From Phymatolithon calcareum (Eukaryota; Rhodophyta; Florideophyceae; Hapalidiales): a stretch of 64,000 nt of DNA. The first letter of the stretch is position 1; each line of letters starts with the position of its first letter. The notes under the pieces are model-generated. The model made no database searches and was not told the origin of the DNA. It saw only the letters and a list, made by a program, of their open reading frames with translations. The stretch spans positions 1,426,001 through 1,490,000 of the forward strand of contig OZ345368.1 of NCBI GenBank assembly GCA_977006965.1, written 5' to 3'. Positions 32,033 to 42,628 of the stretch are shown here, one piece after another. Both the position numbers and the translations under genes were made by a program.

Positions 32033-33424
32033 TCACAACACACCAGTCTTCTTTGCTGTCGACAGAAGGTCCCCAAATGGATCCTTCTCAACCATGCTTG
32101 GCGCCGCCGGCACAGAAACTGGCTTCGGCGCTGCAGCCGGAGCACTCGCTTGCCCAACAGTTCGCGACTCCACACGCGTCGATTTGTCCAGCATTAGGTT
32201 CTCGAAATGCACCAACCCTCCATACGCCACATCCTCTGCCGGCTTCCCTGTCGACCCCGCCTCCTCAGCCGCCGCGCGCTGCATCGCGCTTAGCGGTGTC
32301 ACCGCATTCTGTGTCCGTTCCGCCTCAGCAGCGACAGCCGGACGCGCAGCCGCCAAGTTCGCAATCAATTGAGACGTCGGAACTGCCGACCTACCCGTCG
32401 CAGCACTGGCTCCAGCACAGCCTGCACGAGGATCAAAGTCATCATCATCGTCGTCATCTGCCCCTAGTGAGAAGGCCGGTGGAGGCACGGCGGCTGCCAC
32501 GGAGGCCGGCACAGGCGCTGGCGCAGCCGCCGGCGCCGCGGGGGCAGCCCCAGTTGCCAGTACGCCCAGCTCATCGAGTCCAAGTGCAGGCTTTGGAGCC
32601 GGTGCGGCCGCAGGCACCGGTGAATCCAATCCCCCACCCAACAAGTCATCGACAGAGGTATTAATCAGAGGTGGTTTTGTCTGTGTCAGACTTTCACCGC
32701 GCTGAGCGTTGCCCGCGAACCCTTCAGTAGGGTCATATTCGTAGCCGTTGAAGCCAGGAGTGCCGTAGGCGCCATGCGAAGTCACCCTCAGTCTGCTACC
32801 CTTTCCACTGCCATCATTGTCTTCGTCATGCGCCCCTGCACCATAACGGTAATCGTCGGAGGAGAGACCCCCGGGGGTGTTATGCAGGCCAGATGGGGCA
32901 GCATTTCCAATCTTCGCACGGAGCTCGGCACTCTTGGTGCGCTCTTCCTCCAGCAAGCTCTCGTCCGTTATCATGGCGACGAATGCGGCGGCGCGCGAAC
33001 GCACATTGGCACCCTCGTCGCGACGAGTGACGGGGTCGACGTGTGCATAATGCTCGAGGCGGCGAATGTGCGCCATGGCCTCAAGTGTGTCTTCTAGAAC
33101 GCGTGACGCACCATGCAGCACGAGGTACTTGAGCACGTCTAGGGCCTTATAGACGCAACGCCAGCGGGTGGAGGCGAGACGCTGCCAGATGATGGACATG
33201 ATGAGCGTGAAATCTTCGCGGTTGTATGTTCCCTGCGCAATCTGCGCGAGGTCCGCACTGGAAGCACCCCAGCTGGTATCACCGGTGGCGGCACGGACCT
33301 TGTTCTCAAGGTCTGTCATGACAAGGTCCTTGAGCGCGGACGCAGTGGACGCCTGGACCTTCTTCGCCTGGCGCTGAATACCCTTCCAGTCGATGGTCTT
33401 GAACTTGCGCCCGAGGTCCTCCAT
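32033..33424 (-). CDS. Epsin-like clathrin adaptor (ENTH domain), 463 aa
   Basis: Residues about 10-145 form an ENTH domain: DLVMTDLENKVRAATGDTSWGASSADLAQIAQGTYN, IMSIIWQRLASTRWRCVYKALDVLKYLVLHGASRV and DEGANVRSRAAAFVAMITDESLLEEER are close to animal and yeast epsins, in which helix 0 and basic residues bind PI(4,5)P2 and bend membrane. The rest is an Ala/Pro-rich disordered tail with an acidic run (DDDDDDDFD) and a near-terminal DPF (residues 448-450), a motif that binds AP-2 or related appendages. I see no ubiquitin-interacting motif and no NPF, so partner choice may differ from animal epsins. It acts at clathrin-coated membrane. The start is well supported: MEDLGRKFKTIDWKGIQRQAKKV leads straight into the domain. 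It is divergently arranged with the GST gene, 427 bp apart. Confidence 0.9.
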   Translation of the reverse strand: MEDLGRKFKTIDWKGIQRQAKKVQASTASALKDLVMTDLENKVRAATGDTSWGASSADLAQIAQGTYNREDFTLIMSIIWQRLASTRWRCVYKALDVLKYLVLHGASRVLEDTLEAMAHIRRLEHYAHVDPVTRRDEGANVRSRAAAFVAMITDESLLEEERTKSAELRAKIGNAAPSGLHNTPGGLSSDDYRYGAGAHDEDNDGSGKGSRLRVTSHGAYGTPGFNGYEYDPTEGFAGNAQRGESLTQTKPPLINTSVDDLLGGGLDSPVPAAAPAPKPALGLDELGVLATGAAPAAPAAAPAPVPASVAAAVPPPAFSLGADDDDDDDFDPRAGCAGASAATGRSAVPTSQLIANLAAARPAVAAEAERTQNAVTPLSAMQRAAAEEAGSTGKPAEDVAYGGLVHFENLMLDKSTRVESRTVGQASAPAAAPKPVSVPAAPSMVEKDPFGDLLSTAKKTGVL

Positions 33425-33851
33425 CGTAGCAGTGTGTGCGTTGGATGGGGAAGTGCAACGAGCGCGCTCTTAGATTTCCTTTCAGACAGCGGCTTTGAGC
33501 TCAAAGTGAAGCAGACTAAGCGTTGGACGATGGTTCAGTAAATGTCGAAGCGCGCGAAGGATAAAGTTCCCCGGACGCACAGCATGTTGAAGTGTGGACA
33601 GAAAAGGGTACGCGAAGAGCGCATGCGTGGCAAATTCCCAACGCCTCTGAAACGTGGTGTAAATTGCTGACACCTGATCTTGTGCTGACAGTATAGTAAT
33701 TACTTTGCCATTATTATGCTCATTTTCAATTACCTCGGGCCTCGTGGCATCCCTCACCAATCAGCAGATGAAACTGTCTCATGTGTAGCTCACGCCGTGA
33801 GCTTCCGAGAGCCTCACAGACTACGTGTGAGGTTAGGCGATCGGGCTTGCC
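33425..33851. promoter_or_regulatory. Shared divergent promoter region (epsin / GST)
   Basis: 427 bp between two divergent start codons must hold both promoters. No TATA box or motif is clear enough to name. Confidence 0.4.
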
Positions 33852-34496
33852 ATGGTGCCGATTCTAAAGCTAACCTACTTCGACATTCGTGGTCGCGCGG
33901 AATCTATAAGACTCGCCCTGCATGTAGGGGGAATTCCTTTCACGGACGAGAGGCTTCCTCGCGACGAGGCGATGGCGTTAATTGCGGACGGAGGCCTGCC
34001 TTTCTTTGCGCTTCCAGTGATGGAGGTGAACGGGGAAATGCATGCCCAATCGCTTGCTCTACTTCGATACGCGGGACGATTAAGCGGACTGTACCCTGAG
34101 GACCCAGCGGACGCCTTGTCTGTGGACGAGGTGTTGGACGCAAGCCAAGACGTTGGTGCCGCTATTGCAGCAGCAGCACATGGCAGCCCTGCGCTTCGCT
34201 CAGCGTGCGCGGACACTCTTGTTAAGAAATATCTGACTGGGACCGACCGCATCTTTGGGGCGCGCGAAGGGCCATTCCTGCTCGGGGATAACATGAGCAT
34301 TGCCGATCTATCGATTTATGTCTTCCGGATTATGATCGAGGAGAAGTTTGTGCCGTTCTTGGATACGGCGATCTTTGATGGGTTGAAGCATCTGCAGGCG
34401 AGCTATGAGGCAGTAGTGTGCAATGAGAAGATAGCAGAATGGATGGAGGTCCATGGACGCGTAGACAAGGGACCGATGATGGGCAATAGTGCGTGA
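33852..34496 (+). CDS. Glutathione S-transferase (sigma/mu-like), 214 aa
   Basis: A full-length cytosolic GST (family 200-220 aa). The N-terminal thioredoxin-like domain (about 1-80) starts LKLTYFDIRGRAESIRLAL, with the catalytic-type Tyr at residue 9. It has the cis-proline in FFALPVMEVN and the glutathione-binding Q-S in AQSLALLRYAG. The all-alpha C-terminal domain ends with the conserved N-capping region GPFLLGDNMSIADLSIYVF. The enzyme joins glutathione to electrophiles or reduces peroxides in the cytosol; the actual substrate cannot be read from sequence. The start MVPILKLTYF fits the family, and no signal peptide is seen. It is convergent with a second GST 196 bp away and divergent from the epsin gene. 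Confidence 0.92.
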   Translation: MVPILKLTYFDIRGRAESIRLALHVGGIPFTDERLPRDEAMALIADGGLPFFALPVMEVNGEMHAQSLALLRYAGRLSGLYPEDPADALSVDEVLDASQDVGAAIAAAAHGSPALRSACADTLVKKYLTGTDRIFGAREGPFLLGDNMSIADLSIYVFRIMIEEKFVPFLDTAIFDGLKHLQASYEAVVCNEKIAEWMEVHGRVDKGPMMGNSA

Positions 34497-34692
34497 CAGA
34501 GAATAGGATAGTCAGAGGCGATGGATTTGTTAACGAAGGTGCGATTTGCAATCCTCATAATATGGTAGACACAAGATGAGGATCTTACATCTATGCACTT
34601 GCCCTGGCGTAGGATCGCAGCGCTAAACAGAAGTCTCCTATTTCCCAGGATAACTTTTACTGGTCACTCACATCGCTCAACGGAAGTGCAAG
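34497..34692. other. Intergenic between convergent GST genes
   Basis: 196 bp containing both 3' UTRs. No terminator or other feature was recognised. Confidence 0.4.
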
Positions 34693-35316
34693 TCAGGCGT
34701 CTTTATCAATAGCGTTATGGGTCGCGTTCCACTCCTTGACCTTGTCATGTTCCTGGACGGCCTTGGCGGCCGCCAGCAAATGGGAGTACTTATCGAGGCA
34801 TCCAGCAGGGATATGGTCTAGCTTGCCGCCCTCATTGAGTTGTGATACAAACGACGTAATCTTGACATCAGCAATGGACATGGAGTCATCGAGAAGAAAG
34901 GGCCCAGGGGTGCCAGAGTAAATCTTATCTAGAGCGCCGAAATAGCGCGGAAAAGCAACATTCAAGCATTCGGCGCGTCCCTTCTCGGAAGTATCTGTGA
35001 ATAAGGCGCTGATGATCGATTCGAGAACATCAACGACCATGTCGACCTTCAGTGCAGCCTTCGCGCACGTCGGGTACATTCCAGTGAGCTTGCCAGCGTA
35101 TCTAAGCATGGCATTGGATTCTGCGTAGATCTCGTCGTCGACAGTCATTGTGGGAACCGAAAGAAAAGGTACCTTCCCATCGGCCTTGAGGGCGGTAAAA
35201 TTCTCGTCGGTGATGCGCTCATCCTCGAACTCAATACCTCCAATATGCAACACTAGCCGGATCGGCTCAGCTCGACCCGGAAGGGGGAAATAAGTGATTT
35301 TGATGCTGGGCGTCAT
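34693..35316 (-). CDS. Glutathione S-transferase (sigma/mu-like), 207 aa
   Basis: The second GST is tail-to-tail with the first. MTPSIKITYFPLPGRAEPIRLVLHIGGIEF matches the start of the neighbouring GST. I therefore prefer the ATG at 35316 to one five codons upstream (35331, MHQIE). It has the catalytic-type Tyr in TYFPL, the cis-proline in FLSVPTMTV, E-S in AESNAMLRYAGKLTGMYP, and GPFLLDDSMSIADVKI in the C-terminal domain. Identity with the neighbour is modest over the alpha-helical part, so the pair is either an old inverted duplication or two members of a larger family. The cytosolic detoxification role is inferred from the family. Confidence 0.92.
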   Translation of the reverse strand: MTPSIKITYFPLPGRAEPIRLVLHIGGIEFEDERITDENFTALKADGKVPFLSVPTMTVDDEIYAESNAMLRYAGKLTGMYPTCAKAALKVDMVVDVLESIISALFTDTSEKGRAECLNVAFPRYFGALDKIYSGTPGPFLLDDSMSIADVKITSFVSQLNEGGKLDHIPAGCLDKYSHLLAAAKAVQEHDKVKEWNATHNAIDKDA

Positions 35317-35331
35317 TTCGATTTGGTGCAA

Positions 35332-35727
35332 GAGGGTCGGAGGAATGAACTGAGTGATACGCCAGTTGTGCTTGGAAAAACTTTATCCAACCAGCCTAAT
35401 GACAAGTATTTCTAGAAATAGAGCTAGTAGGATGCGAGAACAATAGCTAATTTATGCTAGGAGCAGGGGAATGATACTAGTATCACAGCTGTAACCCCTG
35501 CTAGGAGTTCGTCTACTGCACCATTGTCTGGCCAATCCACGCGCGAGGAGTGGAAAAAACAAGATTAGGCCAGCAAGGAATTGGCCATGATCGTCCAGTC
35601 AAAGCGTTCATAATGACAGTTCTCATCTCGCGAAACTTGGACGCAAGATCTTGCGTCCATTTTAGAAGTGTCCCGGAGCGTCGCACGGGGGGAGCAACCG
35701 GTGCCGCAAGTGCATCGCACGAGGGTA
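35332..35727. other. Upstream region of the second GST
   Basis: 396 bp with no ORF or repeat that can be supported. The promoter of the minus-strand GST must be here. Confidence 0.4.
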
Positions 35728-36147
35728 CAGTCAGGCCTCGATAAATGGATGGGCAATGTGGAATGGTCCAACATATTCTCAAAATCGAGGTTATTCTCAA
35801 GTCGAATTTTGAATCATAAGTTTTGGATCACACGTGTGCCGAATAGTAGCTTTACACCACTGTGTCAACTTTTACTGTACCGTACTGTATGCCAATGGCA
35901 GGAGAAACATGAAAAGTACTTACAGTATTCTACGAGTGAGGATATGCTCCGTGTACGCTAAACAAAATTATAACAAAATTTAATGTATGCCCCGTGACCT
36001 CGAACATGAAAAAATCCCCCTATCAAATATTCAAGAATCCTTTAATTTTCGTTAAATTTAGGCGGATACTGTATTCGTGGAGCACCCGATTATGCTGATA
36101 ACCGAGATTATTCTAAAAAAGAGGTTCCATTTATCGAGGTCTGACTG
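35728..36147. mobile_element. MITE, pogo/Tc1-like, 420 bp
   Basis: It has terminal inverted repeats of 22 bp with one mismatch, starting CAGTCAGGCCTCGAT on the left and CAGTCAGACCTCGAT on the complement of the right. The left flank is TA; the right flank is TG, perhaps a mutated TA duplication. No transposase is encoded. The CAGTCRRACCTC start is like pogo-type elements. It ends 56 bp before the CopL target duplication. Confidence 0.85.
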
Positions 36148-36208
36148 TGATTCTACTTCTCGGAGCTATGATAATTTTTGCCTCTTACGGGCGTATGAAA
36201 ATTAGTTA
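36148..36208. other. Flank and left target duplication (AGTTA) of CopL
   Basis: AGTTA at 36204-36208 directly precedes the first base (TG) of the CopL LTR. It is repeated at 61011-61015 directly after the last base of the CopL 3' LTR. Confidence 0.8.
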
Positions 36209-36483
36209 TGTGGCATCATAATGCCTACACGTGTAGCACCGCATCTTCCTATTCACCATTGGTCGCTATATGACCAATCACATTCTTCCACATCTCCCTT
36301 TGTAATCTCCCGGATTTTCCCAGCAGTAAAAGGAGTAGACCAGGCAGGAGAGTGGAACAGGGGGTCTGGGGGTATTTTCGTACCCTTTCGTTTTGCCATC
36401 TGCGCGCGCGCTCTCCCCACTCCAACACAGCCTTCCGATACAGGCGCTCGCTACCGCACGTACACGTCGTACTACCTACTACA
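36209..36483 (+). repeat. CopL 5' LTR (275 bp)
   Basis: Starts TG and ends CA. The end is fixed by the primer-binding site that follows and by the matching 3' LTR end at 61010. A 12-bp palindrome CTACACGTGTAG lies at 36225-36236. Confidence 0.8.
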
Positions 36484-36496
36484 GTTATGGGCCCAG
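36484..36496 (+). promoter_or_regulatory. CopL primer-binding site (initiator tRNA-Met half)
   Basis: GTTATGGGCCCAG is complementary to the anticodon arm CTGGGCCCATAAC of eukaryotic initiator tRNA-Met. The same site is used by Drosophila copia, which is primed by a cleaved half of that tRNA. Confidence 0.8.
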
Positions 36497-36557
36497 CGCC
36501 TGGTTCCTCGAAAGGTCATTCGCCGACAGACCCTCCCATGTCAGTCTAACCGAGGAC

Positions 36558-37412
36558 ATGGAGGTCTGGCGTCGTGAGATTTCTAGATGGGTGCCCACCA
36601 TCTCGGAAGGCGCCAAGAAGAGCACAGACCGCGTCTACCAGACCGTATTCGCCACGTTAGCTCGTCAGCTATACGATCGAGGTCTGTCCACGGCTCAGAA
36701 GTCTATCGTCGATGAGGCTCATTCTCATGGCCTTGTAGATTGCGATCAGGAAGACCAAATTGAAGCTGTAAGGGAAATAGTCAACATAATTGCTGTTGAT
36801 CCACCCATTGCAGTCGTCACCAGACTGATAGCTTCCTTCCATGCGGTCACAAACTGCTGTCGTCGTAAGGGAGAGGATCTTCAGACCTTCGTCTCCAGGT
36901 TCCGTGGTCTTGCAGCTGAGCATCTAATGCACGCAGGAGCATCTGCCTCGTCCCAAGTTGGGGAAGTTCTGGCGATCACACTGCTCAATAATGCTTCACT
37001 GAGCGAGGATACCCTAACTAGTGCTAAGATTCAGTTGATCGGGTTCGCCGAGTCCCGCAAGCGGAACGAACCTGATACCTCTCTTAGTCTAAGTCCTGCA
37101 GATCATTCGAAGGTTGACCACATTTTAGGTCAGCTTAAAGAGCTTCGGGAGGATCGATCCTTGAAGATCTATAAGAAGGACGCCCTCCAAAAAGCAGCTC
37201 GCAAAGCAGTTAACGTTCGATCCAAACTAAACGAATTAGTGAGCGATCTAGGGTCTGTTGCGAAAAGCATCAAAGAATTGAATAAGCCATCTGATAAGGC
37301 CGCAAATCAGATGCTTTTTTCAGTTCCGGAACCCGATGCCGTCTTCATGTTGATGACGCTGTTGCAGTCATGCGCAACATTTCCTCCTCACCGAAACCAT
37401 CCGTTTCGATGA
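36558..37412 (+). pseudogene. CopL gag-like region
   Basis: Open from an upstream ATG at 36393, but that start is inside the LTR. The first ATG after the primer site in this frame is 36558 (MEVWRREISRWVP). The protein is helical (DQEDQIEAVREIVNIIAV, LQTFVSRFRGLAAEHL) as expected of capsid domains, with a Lys-rich coiled segment near the end. It stops at 37412. A zinc knuckle C-YDCGSSKHKRGHDSC follows in the same frame (37641-37688) beyond stops, so gag is now broken. Confidence 0.65.
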
Positions 37413-38349
37413 CCCCTGTAGAGATCGAAAATCCCATCGCTCAGAGGGCAAATAAGGCCATACTGGCGTTTAACTCTTCATTCGCAGACCAAGAATCGCG
37501 AATCTAGTCTTCAAAATCGCAAAACATTCACGCAGCAGAGACCCTCACTTCCCTCACGATTGCAAGGGCGTATTGGGAAGCGCCGAAACAATCGCTCGAC
37601 ACGTCCTCCTCATGTCGGACCAAGCGTTTCTGCATCTTTCTGCTACGACTGTGGCTCCTCAAAGCACAAACGTGGACATGATTCTTGTCCTCAACCATCG
37701 TTTGTCACGAGGCAGATGCGCACTCAAGGCGGGTACGATAATCCTGCTGAGAAAAAGGATCGATCAAGCTCTGAACAAGACCAGCATTTTCGAATGGGCT
37801 CCAACCCTTCCAAGCACAGACATGCCTAACATCTGGCGTTGGAGCCCCATCCGACGTTAGTCCGTCCCTCCTGGATCCAAATCCAGTCCTTGACATCGGT
37901 TGTCCGCGTCGTGTCGGCGGAATCGAATCTGCTGCTGCCCTTTGTATTGCTATGAGAATTGATCTTGTTCTACATCCTCTTATGGAACAAGGTGCAAATA
38001 AGTTCGAAGTTTGTTTTTGTCTCCTGAAGTATATGTAGGAAGAATCAAGCGGTGAAGAGACAGATTGAGAACATTGGCCGGATTTTCGAGAAGATTTTGG
38101 TCCCCGAACAAATTGGATCAAGAAAGTATATGATTACCAAGAAGCAAAGGACCGTCACCTTTTGTGAGATAGAAAGGCAGCTGGACATTTCGACCATTGA
38201 GATCTGTGGTATTGAGCTTCCACAAAGCTATGGTCAGCTTGGGATCACTGCCTTTCGGACCGTAGGCATGGTAGAATGGAGCACAATCATCCCAATCGAA
38301 GGCATTTAAGTCATTCTTTACCTCCACCAAATCATTTTATTCTTCTGCT

Positions 38350-38865
38350 TTGCTGGACAGGGAAGCTCCGTTTCTATCTTCCAATTCCTCATCCTACCCG
38401 AGCATTTCCGACTCAAAAGTCGCCCGAAACTTCGCAACAAAGATCCACGTTTACACACACCTCACTGTCCGAGACATGCGTGAGATATGTAAACGAGCTG
38501 GAATTTTTACTCCTACCCTTCAAAATGCACTCGAGTGGGCATATGCAAATTGCACTATTTGCAAACAGAATGGACGTCCGCTAAATGCGAAAAAGGTACC
38601 CTTAAGCAATATCCTTGCTACCTTCAATGAAAACCTCCAGCTTGACTTCATGCACGTTCAAGAGCTTGGAAACCTTCCCATTCTTCACATGAAAGACGTT
38701 GCAACTGGCGTTTCTGCTACGGTCTTCATGTTTTCACGTGATATGGACGATGTGTGTGCACATTACATCACTGTTCATTTGATCCGAGACCTGCACGACG
38801 GCACAACAATATTGGCTCCGTCGAATCCGGTAACGCTACCATCCGACTCTTCGTACAGCGTTTAA
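38350..38865 (+). pseudogene. CopL integrase N-terminal region
   Basis: THLTVRDMREICKRAG...ANCTICKQNGRP gives the H-x-C-x2-C pattern of the integrase zinc domain, and LQLDFMHVQELG has the first catalytic aspartate. Further integrase sequence continues in another frame at 38.75-39.16 kb (ARGYTPSLCGLPKSAL). Frameshifts make it inactive. Confidence 0.6.
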
Positions 38866-39701
38866 TCAAAGACGAACAGCATCTTCGCAGCGTGCGAGGA
38901 ATTTACAAGTCAGACTATGAGATTCTCTCAAGGGCTACTTTCCTCAAAAACACCCTTCATGGTGGAAAGATCCTGAGCAGCTTTGAGCTCGCTAGAGGAT
39001 ACACTCCATCTCTCTGTGGTCTACCAAAGAGTGCGCTCACCGACAAGATAGTCACATCGCATCACGAACAGGTTGCACGCAGAGCTCTCCGCTTGCTCTT
39101 AACAACAAATAACGTTCATCCGGTTGGCCAACACATCCTAACTCCAAACACACCTGTTTAATATTTCAAGAAAGAGACAAAATTTGGAAAATGGCATCTT
39201 GGGTTCGTCCTCAAAGCAGAAAAGTATTTTGCGCTCATCTGCAATTCTTCAAAGCTCAAGGGTCGTCCATTCCAAATGGCATACGAGGAAATTCGTCTGG
39301 CTCCATCCTCCTCACTTCTTCACGAGCTCGACGTCCTTGAGTTCGGAGAACTTTCTTTCGTTAGCCCCGATGATGACCCAAATCCGGTACCAAAGATTAA
39401 TGACTCAATTTCAAGTCCCGGAAATTACACTGGGGATTCCGACAGCTCTTCTGTTGAAGATGAACACGCTCTATGGTCCATGCATCCTCTTTCCTGCTCT
39501 TTCTTCGGTTCCGTTTCCTTATCTGATAAGAATGTGAATGTTCCCTCCATGGATATCGGCACTGTTTCAACCGCCTTCGATCAGTCCAAAGACATTGGAG
39601 AATATCCGTCAAGACGTCCTAATGAAATTCCTTGTTCTTTGGAATATTCCGAATGACGGATATTTCACCGAATAAGAGAAATCATAGGACTCCCTCCTGT
39701 C

Positions 39702-40740
39702 TCAGAAATTAAATTGCAGTTCGCACCGAGATGGATTCTCGATAAGGCAATTGCAAAAGAAAAGAGCAACTACGTCGACAAAGGAGCCTTCATTCCTGTA
39801 AGCATTCGACACGTGCCACGGGGATCCAACATAATCAGCTCCCATCACTTCTTCGAAATCAAGAACGATGGTATCCAAGGCAAGCTGAAGCTGAAGTGCA
39901 GACTCGTTCCACACGGAAATCGCGACAAGGAAAAGGAAGAGCTTCGGAAAGACTCTTCCACGGAACAGTTTTCTGTAATACGGATACTCCTTTCTCTGGC
40001 TGCGCTTATGCATTTCAGGCTTGGAACCATCGATATATCTGGGGCCTATCTAGAAGCAGGAACGCTTCAGCGCGACATATACATGCGCCCACCAAAAGGT
40101 TGGTCAGACTATATTGATGAAGTCTGGAAGCTCATCAAACCTGCCTATGGTGTTGTCGAGTCAGGACGTCTCTGGCAGCTCTGAGTGAAAGACTGGATGT
40201 CCGAGTATGGATTGGAAACCATTCCAGGTGTCCCGCAGCTGTTTATTCTAAGAGAAAACCACTCCAAAATTGTCCTGCTCATTGCAAAGGTAGTTGACGA
40301 TCTACTCTTCGCCGGAAGTCCAAAAGAAATTCAAAGATTCAAAGACGCTATTTCAATGCGCTTTATAATTGGCCGCTTCGTTGCAGAGGGCAAATTGCTG
40401 TTCAACAGACTGTTGATTGAGCAATATGACGACTATAGTGTCCGTGTTTCCATGATCGAGTTCATGAGCACAATTTCTCCATTGGACATTCCGCGCACTC
40501 TTGGAAAGTAGCACGAAGATATATGCACTCCCGCTGAGCTCACGTCTTTTCAAAGCCTCACAGGGAAGCTTAACTACATTGGCCATGGAGTTCTTCCTCA
40601 AGCATCACTTGCTTCCAGCAAACTCCAGCAGAATGTTGGGAGTCTTCGTGTCAAACACTTGGAGGAAGCAAACTCTGCGTTCCATCAACTTCGTCAGCTT
40701 TAGCCAGCCCTCCTTTATAATTCTCTACCGACTCCTCTCC
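39702..40740 (+). pseudogene. CopL reverse transcriptase
   Basis: KLKLKCRLVPHGNRDKEKEEL, then FRLGTIDISGAYLEAGTLQRDIYMRPPKGW, is the copia-type RT fingers and palm (D of box A in TIDISGAYL). A TGA at 40182-40184 separates it from LIAKVVDDLLFAG (box C, VDD) at 40.28 kb. The SLTGKLNYIGHGV block follows near 40560. The sequence is cut at 40766 by the LTR of the next element, before RNase H. Confidence 0.75.
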
Positions 40741-40766
40741 TAGACCACTCATCTTTCCAGTCTATC

Positions 40767-41210
40767 TGTTGTTGGAGGTTAGGGAGGAGATGAGGTGAAG
40801 GAAAAAGTTTAGTTGGAGTGAATTGGTTGAGTAGAAGATGAGTTGTGAGTGAATGAGTTCCTTGGTTTATTCACTTGGCGGACCTCAGGTCAAGACTATA
40901 TAGACCTGAGAACACAACCAGACTTGATCAAAACCCTAATTGACGACGGAGACACACTAACCGTAAACAAATTTGTCATACTACCATATGACACGTGTAA
41001 CATGAAAAAATCAAGAATCATCTACTGAGTGAGGGGAGTATGATTATCATACTCTTATCATACTTTGACACGTGTCACTGCCAATCTTCTTGATCCAAAG
41101 TTCTGAGACACTTTGACATTCGACTTGACACGTGTACACGTGTACTGAGATCATACCTTGATATTGAAGTGTGTTTGCGACTAGAGCTCCAAGCAATCAC
41201 ACTTCCAATA
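40767..41210 (-). repeat. Cop1 3' LTR (444 bp)
   Basis: About 98% identical by eye to 52467-52910, including the end variant TCCCTAACCTCCAACAACA. It starts TATTGG (from TGTTGG). It contains several CACGTG palindromes and the AGTATGATAATCATACT motif. Confidence 0.85.
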
Positions 41211-41231
41211 CTCCCCCTTGATCGAGGAACA

Positions 41232-42011
41232 CTACGACTTCCTCGCGCATATACCCATGTCATGTGCGAACTTGGCCGTCTTGACACGATCGAGTGGCTT
41301 GGTGAGTGCATCCGCGATCATCAACTCAGTACTACAATACTTGATAGATATCTTGCCCGTGGCAACCACATCACGAACATAGTGATATTGGATGTCTATG
41401 TGCTTGTTCCTCTGAGTGATGGCCTCGTTTCGTCCGGTCGCGATCGCACTTTGACTGTCAGTGTACAGAGTCATGGCGGATGGCTTCTCGAGACCTTGAA
41501 CATCGGCAATGAGTCTTGACAACCAGACAGATTCCTTGGCGGCGGCACACGAAGCGATGTATTCCGCTTCGCATGTTGAAGTGGCGACGATGGTTTGCTT
41601 CTTTGAACGCCAGCTTATGGCTCCCCCTGCAAGAAGGAACACATAGCCACTCGTGGACCGTCTTGTCTCAACACATCCCGCCCAATCCGCATCCGTGTAA
41701 CCGATTGGAACCAAACTCCCACTTCCACCGAACAAAATTCCGTGATCTCGAGTACCCGCAATATATCGCAGAACACGCTTCACGCCCATCCAGTGACGTT
41801 TCAGAGCCTTTTTGCAGAACGAAGACAGCTTTCCGACCGAGTCCGAGATGTCTGGGCGTGTACCAACCATCAAGTACATGAGACTTCCGATGGCTGGACG
41901 GTATGGAACTTGTTCATCGACGACCTGGGTGATGTCGACTTCTTCGGTTCCGGTATTCTTGTTGCTTGACTCCATAGGGGTTGGTGCTGGTTTCGAGTTC
42001 TCCACGCCGAA
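41232..42011 (-). pseudogene. Cop1 pol: RT end and RNase H
   Basis: 257 codons from MENSKPAPTPMESS to the natural stop after MGICARKS. RNase H residues are visible: YTDADWAGC, STSGYVFLLAGGAISWRSKKQ, STCEAEYIA, LYTDSQSAI and RNKHIDIQYHYVRD. The 5' side is interrupted by the solo LTR at 42017, so the remaining pol is separated. Confidence 0.8.
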
Positions 42012-42016
42012 ACGTT

Positions 42017-42623
42017 TTTTGGAAGTGGAACCTTTGTTGAATTTGTCTATTATTTTCGATAAGACACATGATTAGAATATCGATCTCGGTACACGTTTAG
42101 TAATTGAAATTGTCTTGCTTGGTGCTTTAGTCGCAAGACACTTTGTCATATATGTCTATCTCATAACATGCGTATACGTGTGCATGGGTGTGACTATTGT
42201 CATAGTATGATAGTATGTTTACAAGTAGCTATGTTGTTGTCGGTTGTTACTTGAAACCGTTAAGATTGAGGAAGTGCAGATGGGTCAGTTACAGCAGTGC
42301 ACGTAATGCATTACTAGTCAGCACTGGCTATTTGACGTCAGCATGCATCCAGTGCAATTTGACATCAGCATGTATCCAGTGCAAATTTGACATCAGCATG
42401 CATCCAGTGCAAATTTGACATCAGCATGCATCCAGCGCATTTGACGTCAGCATGTATCCAGCACATTTCGAAGTCAGCATGCATACAAGTACTGTTCCTG
42501 TAGCGGCACGAGGCTGGTATATAACTTCCATCTTCTTTGCCGATCATCGAAATAAACCAAGCAACTCTCAACCACCATCAACTTTCCTCATCAACCTTGT
42601 CTCAATCCCATATACCTCCAACA
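42017..42623 (+). mobile_element. Solo LTR of another copia-like family (607 bp), inside Cop1
   Basis: It separates two halves of Cop1 pol that read CCGAAACGTT|...|CCAAGACTG in intact relatives. Flanks ACGTT (42012-42016) and CCGTT (42624-42628) look like a 5-bp duplication with one change. It starts TTTTGGAAG (TGTTGGAAG with one change), ends CCTCCAACA, has a TATA-like GGTATATAAC near 42515 and a six-unit tandem repeat at 42331-42491. Confidence 0.8.
42331..42491 (+). repeat. Six-unit ~27-bp tandem repeat with TGACGTCA-like sites
   Basis: The units are TTTGACRTCAGCATGYATCC followed by AGYRCA(A). Two units have a perfect TGACGTCA, the core of CREB/ATF-type bZIP sites; three have TGACATCA. 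The array lies about 30 bp upstream of the TATA-like box of the solo LTR. Confidence 0.85.
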
Positions 42624-42628
42624 CCGTT

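Noticed and set aside
32014-32664. 216-codon plus-strand ORF, Pro/His/Ser-rich
   Set aside because: It lies antisense to the low-complexity Ala/Pro tail of the ENTH gene, where GC-rich repeats open the complementary frame.
33875-34300. 141-codon minus-strand ORF opposite the first GST
   Set aside because: Complementary shadow of the GST, which has full family motifs.
42331-42491. Regular repeats that might be a CRISPR array
   Set aside because: The units are directly adjacent with no unique spacers, and they lie inside a eukaryotic LTR promoter.
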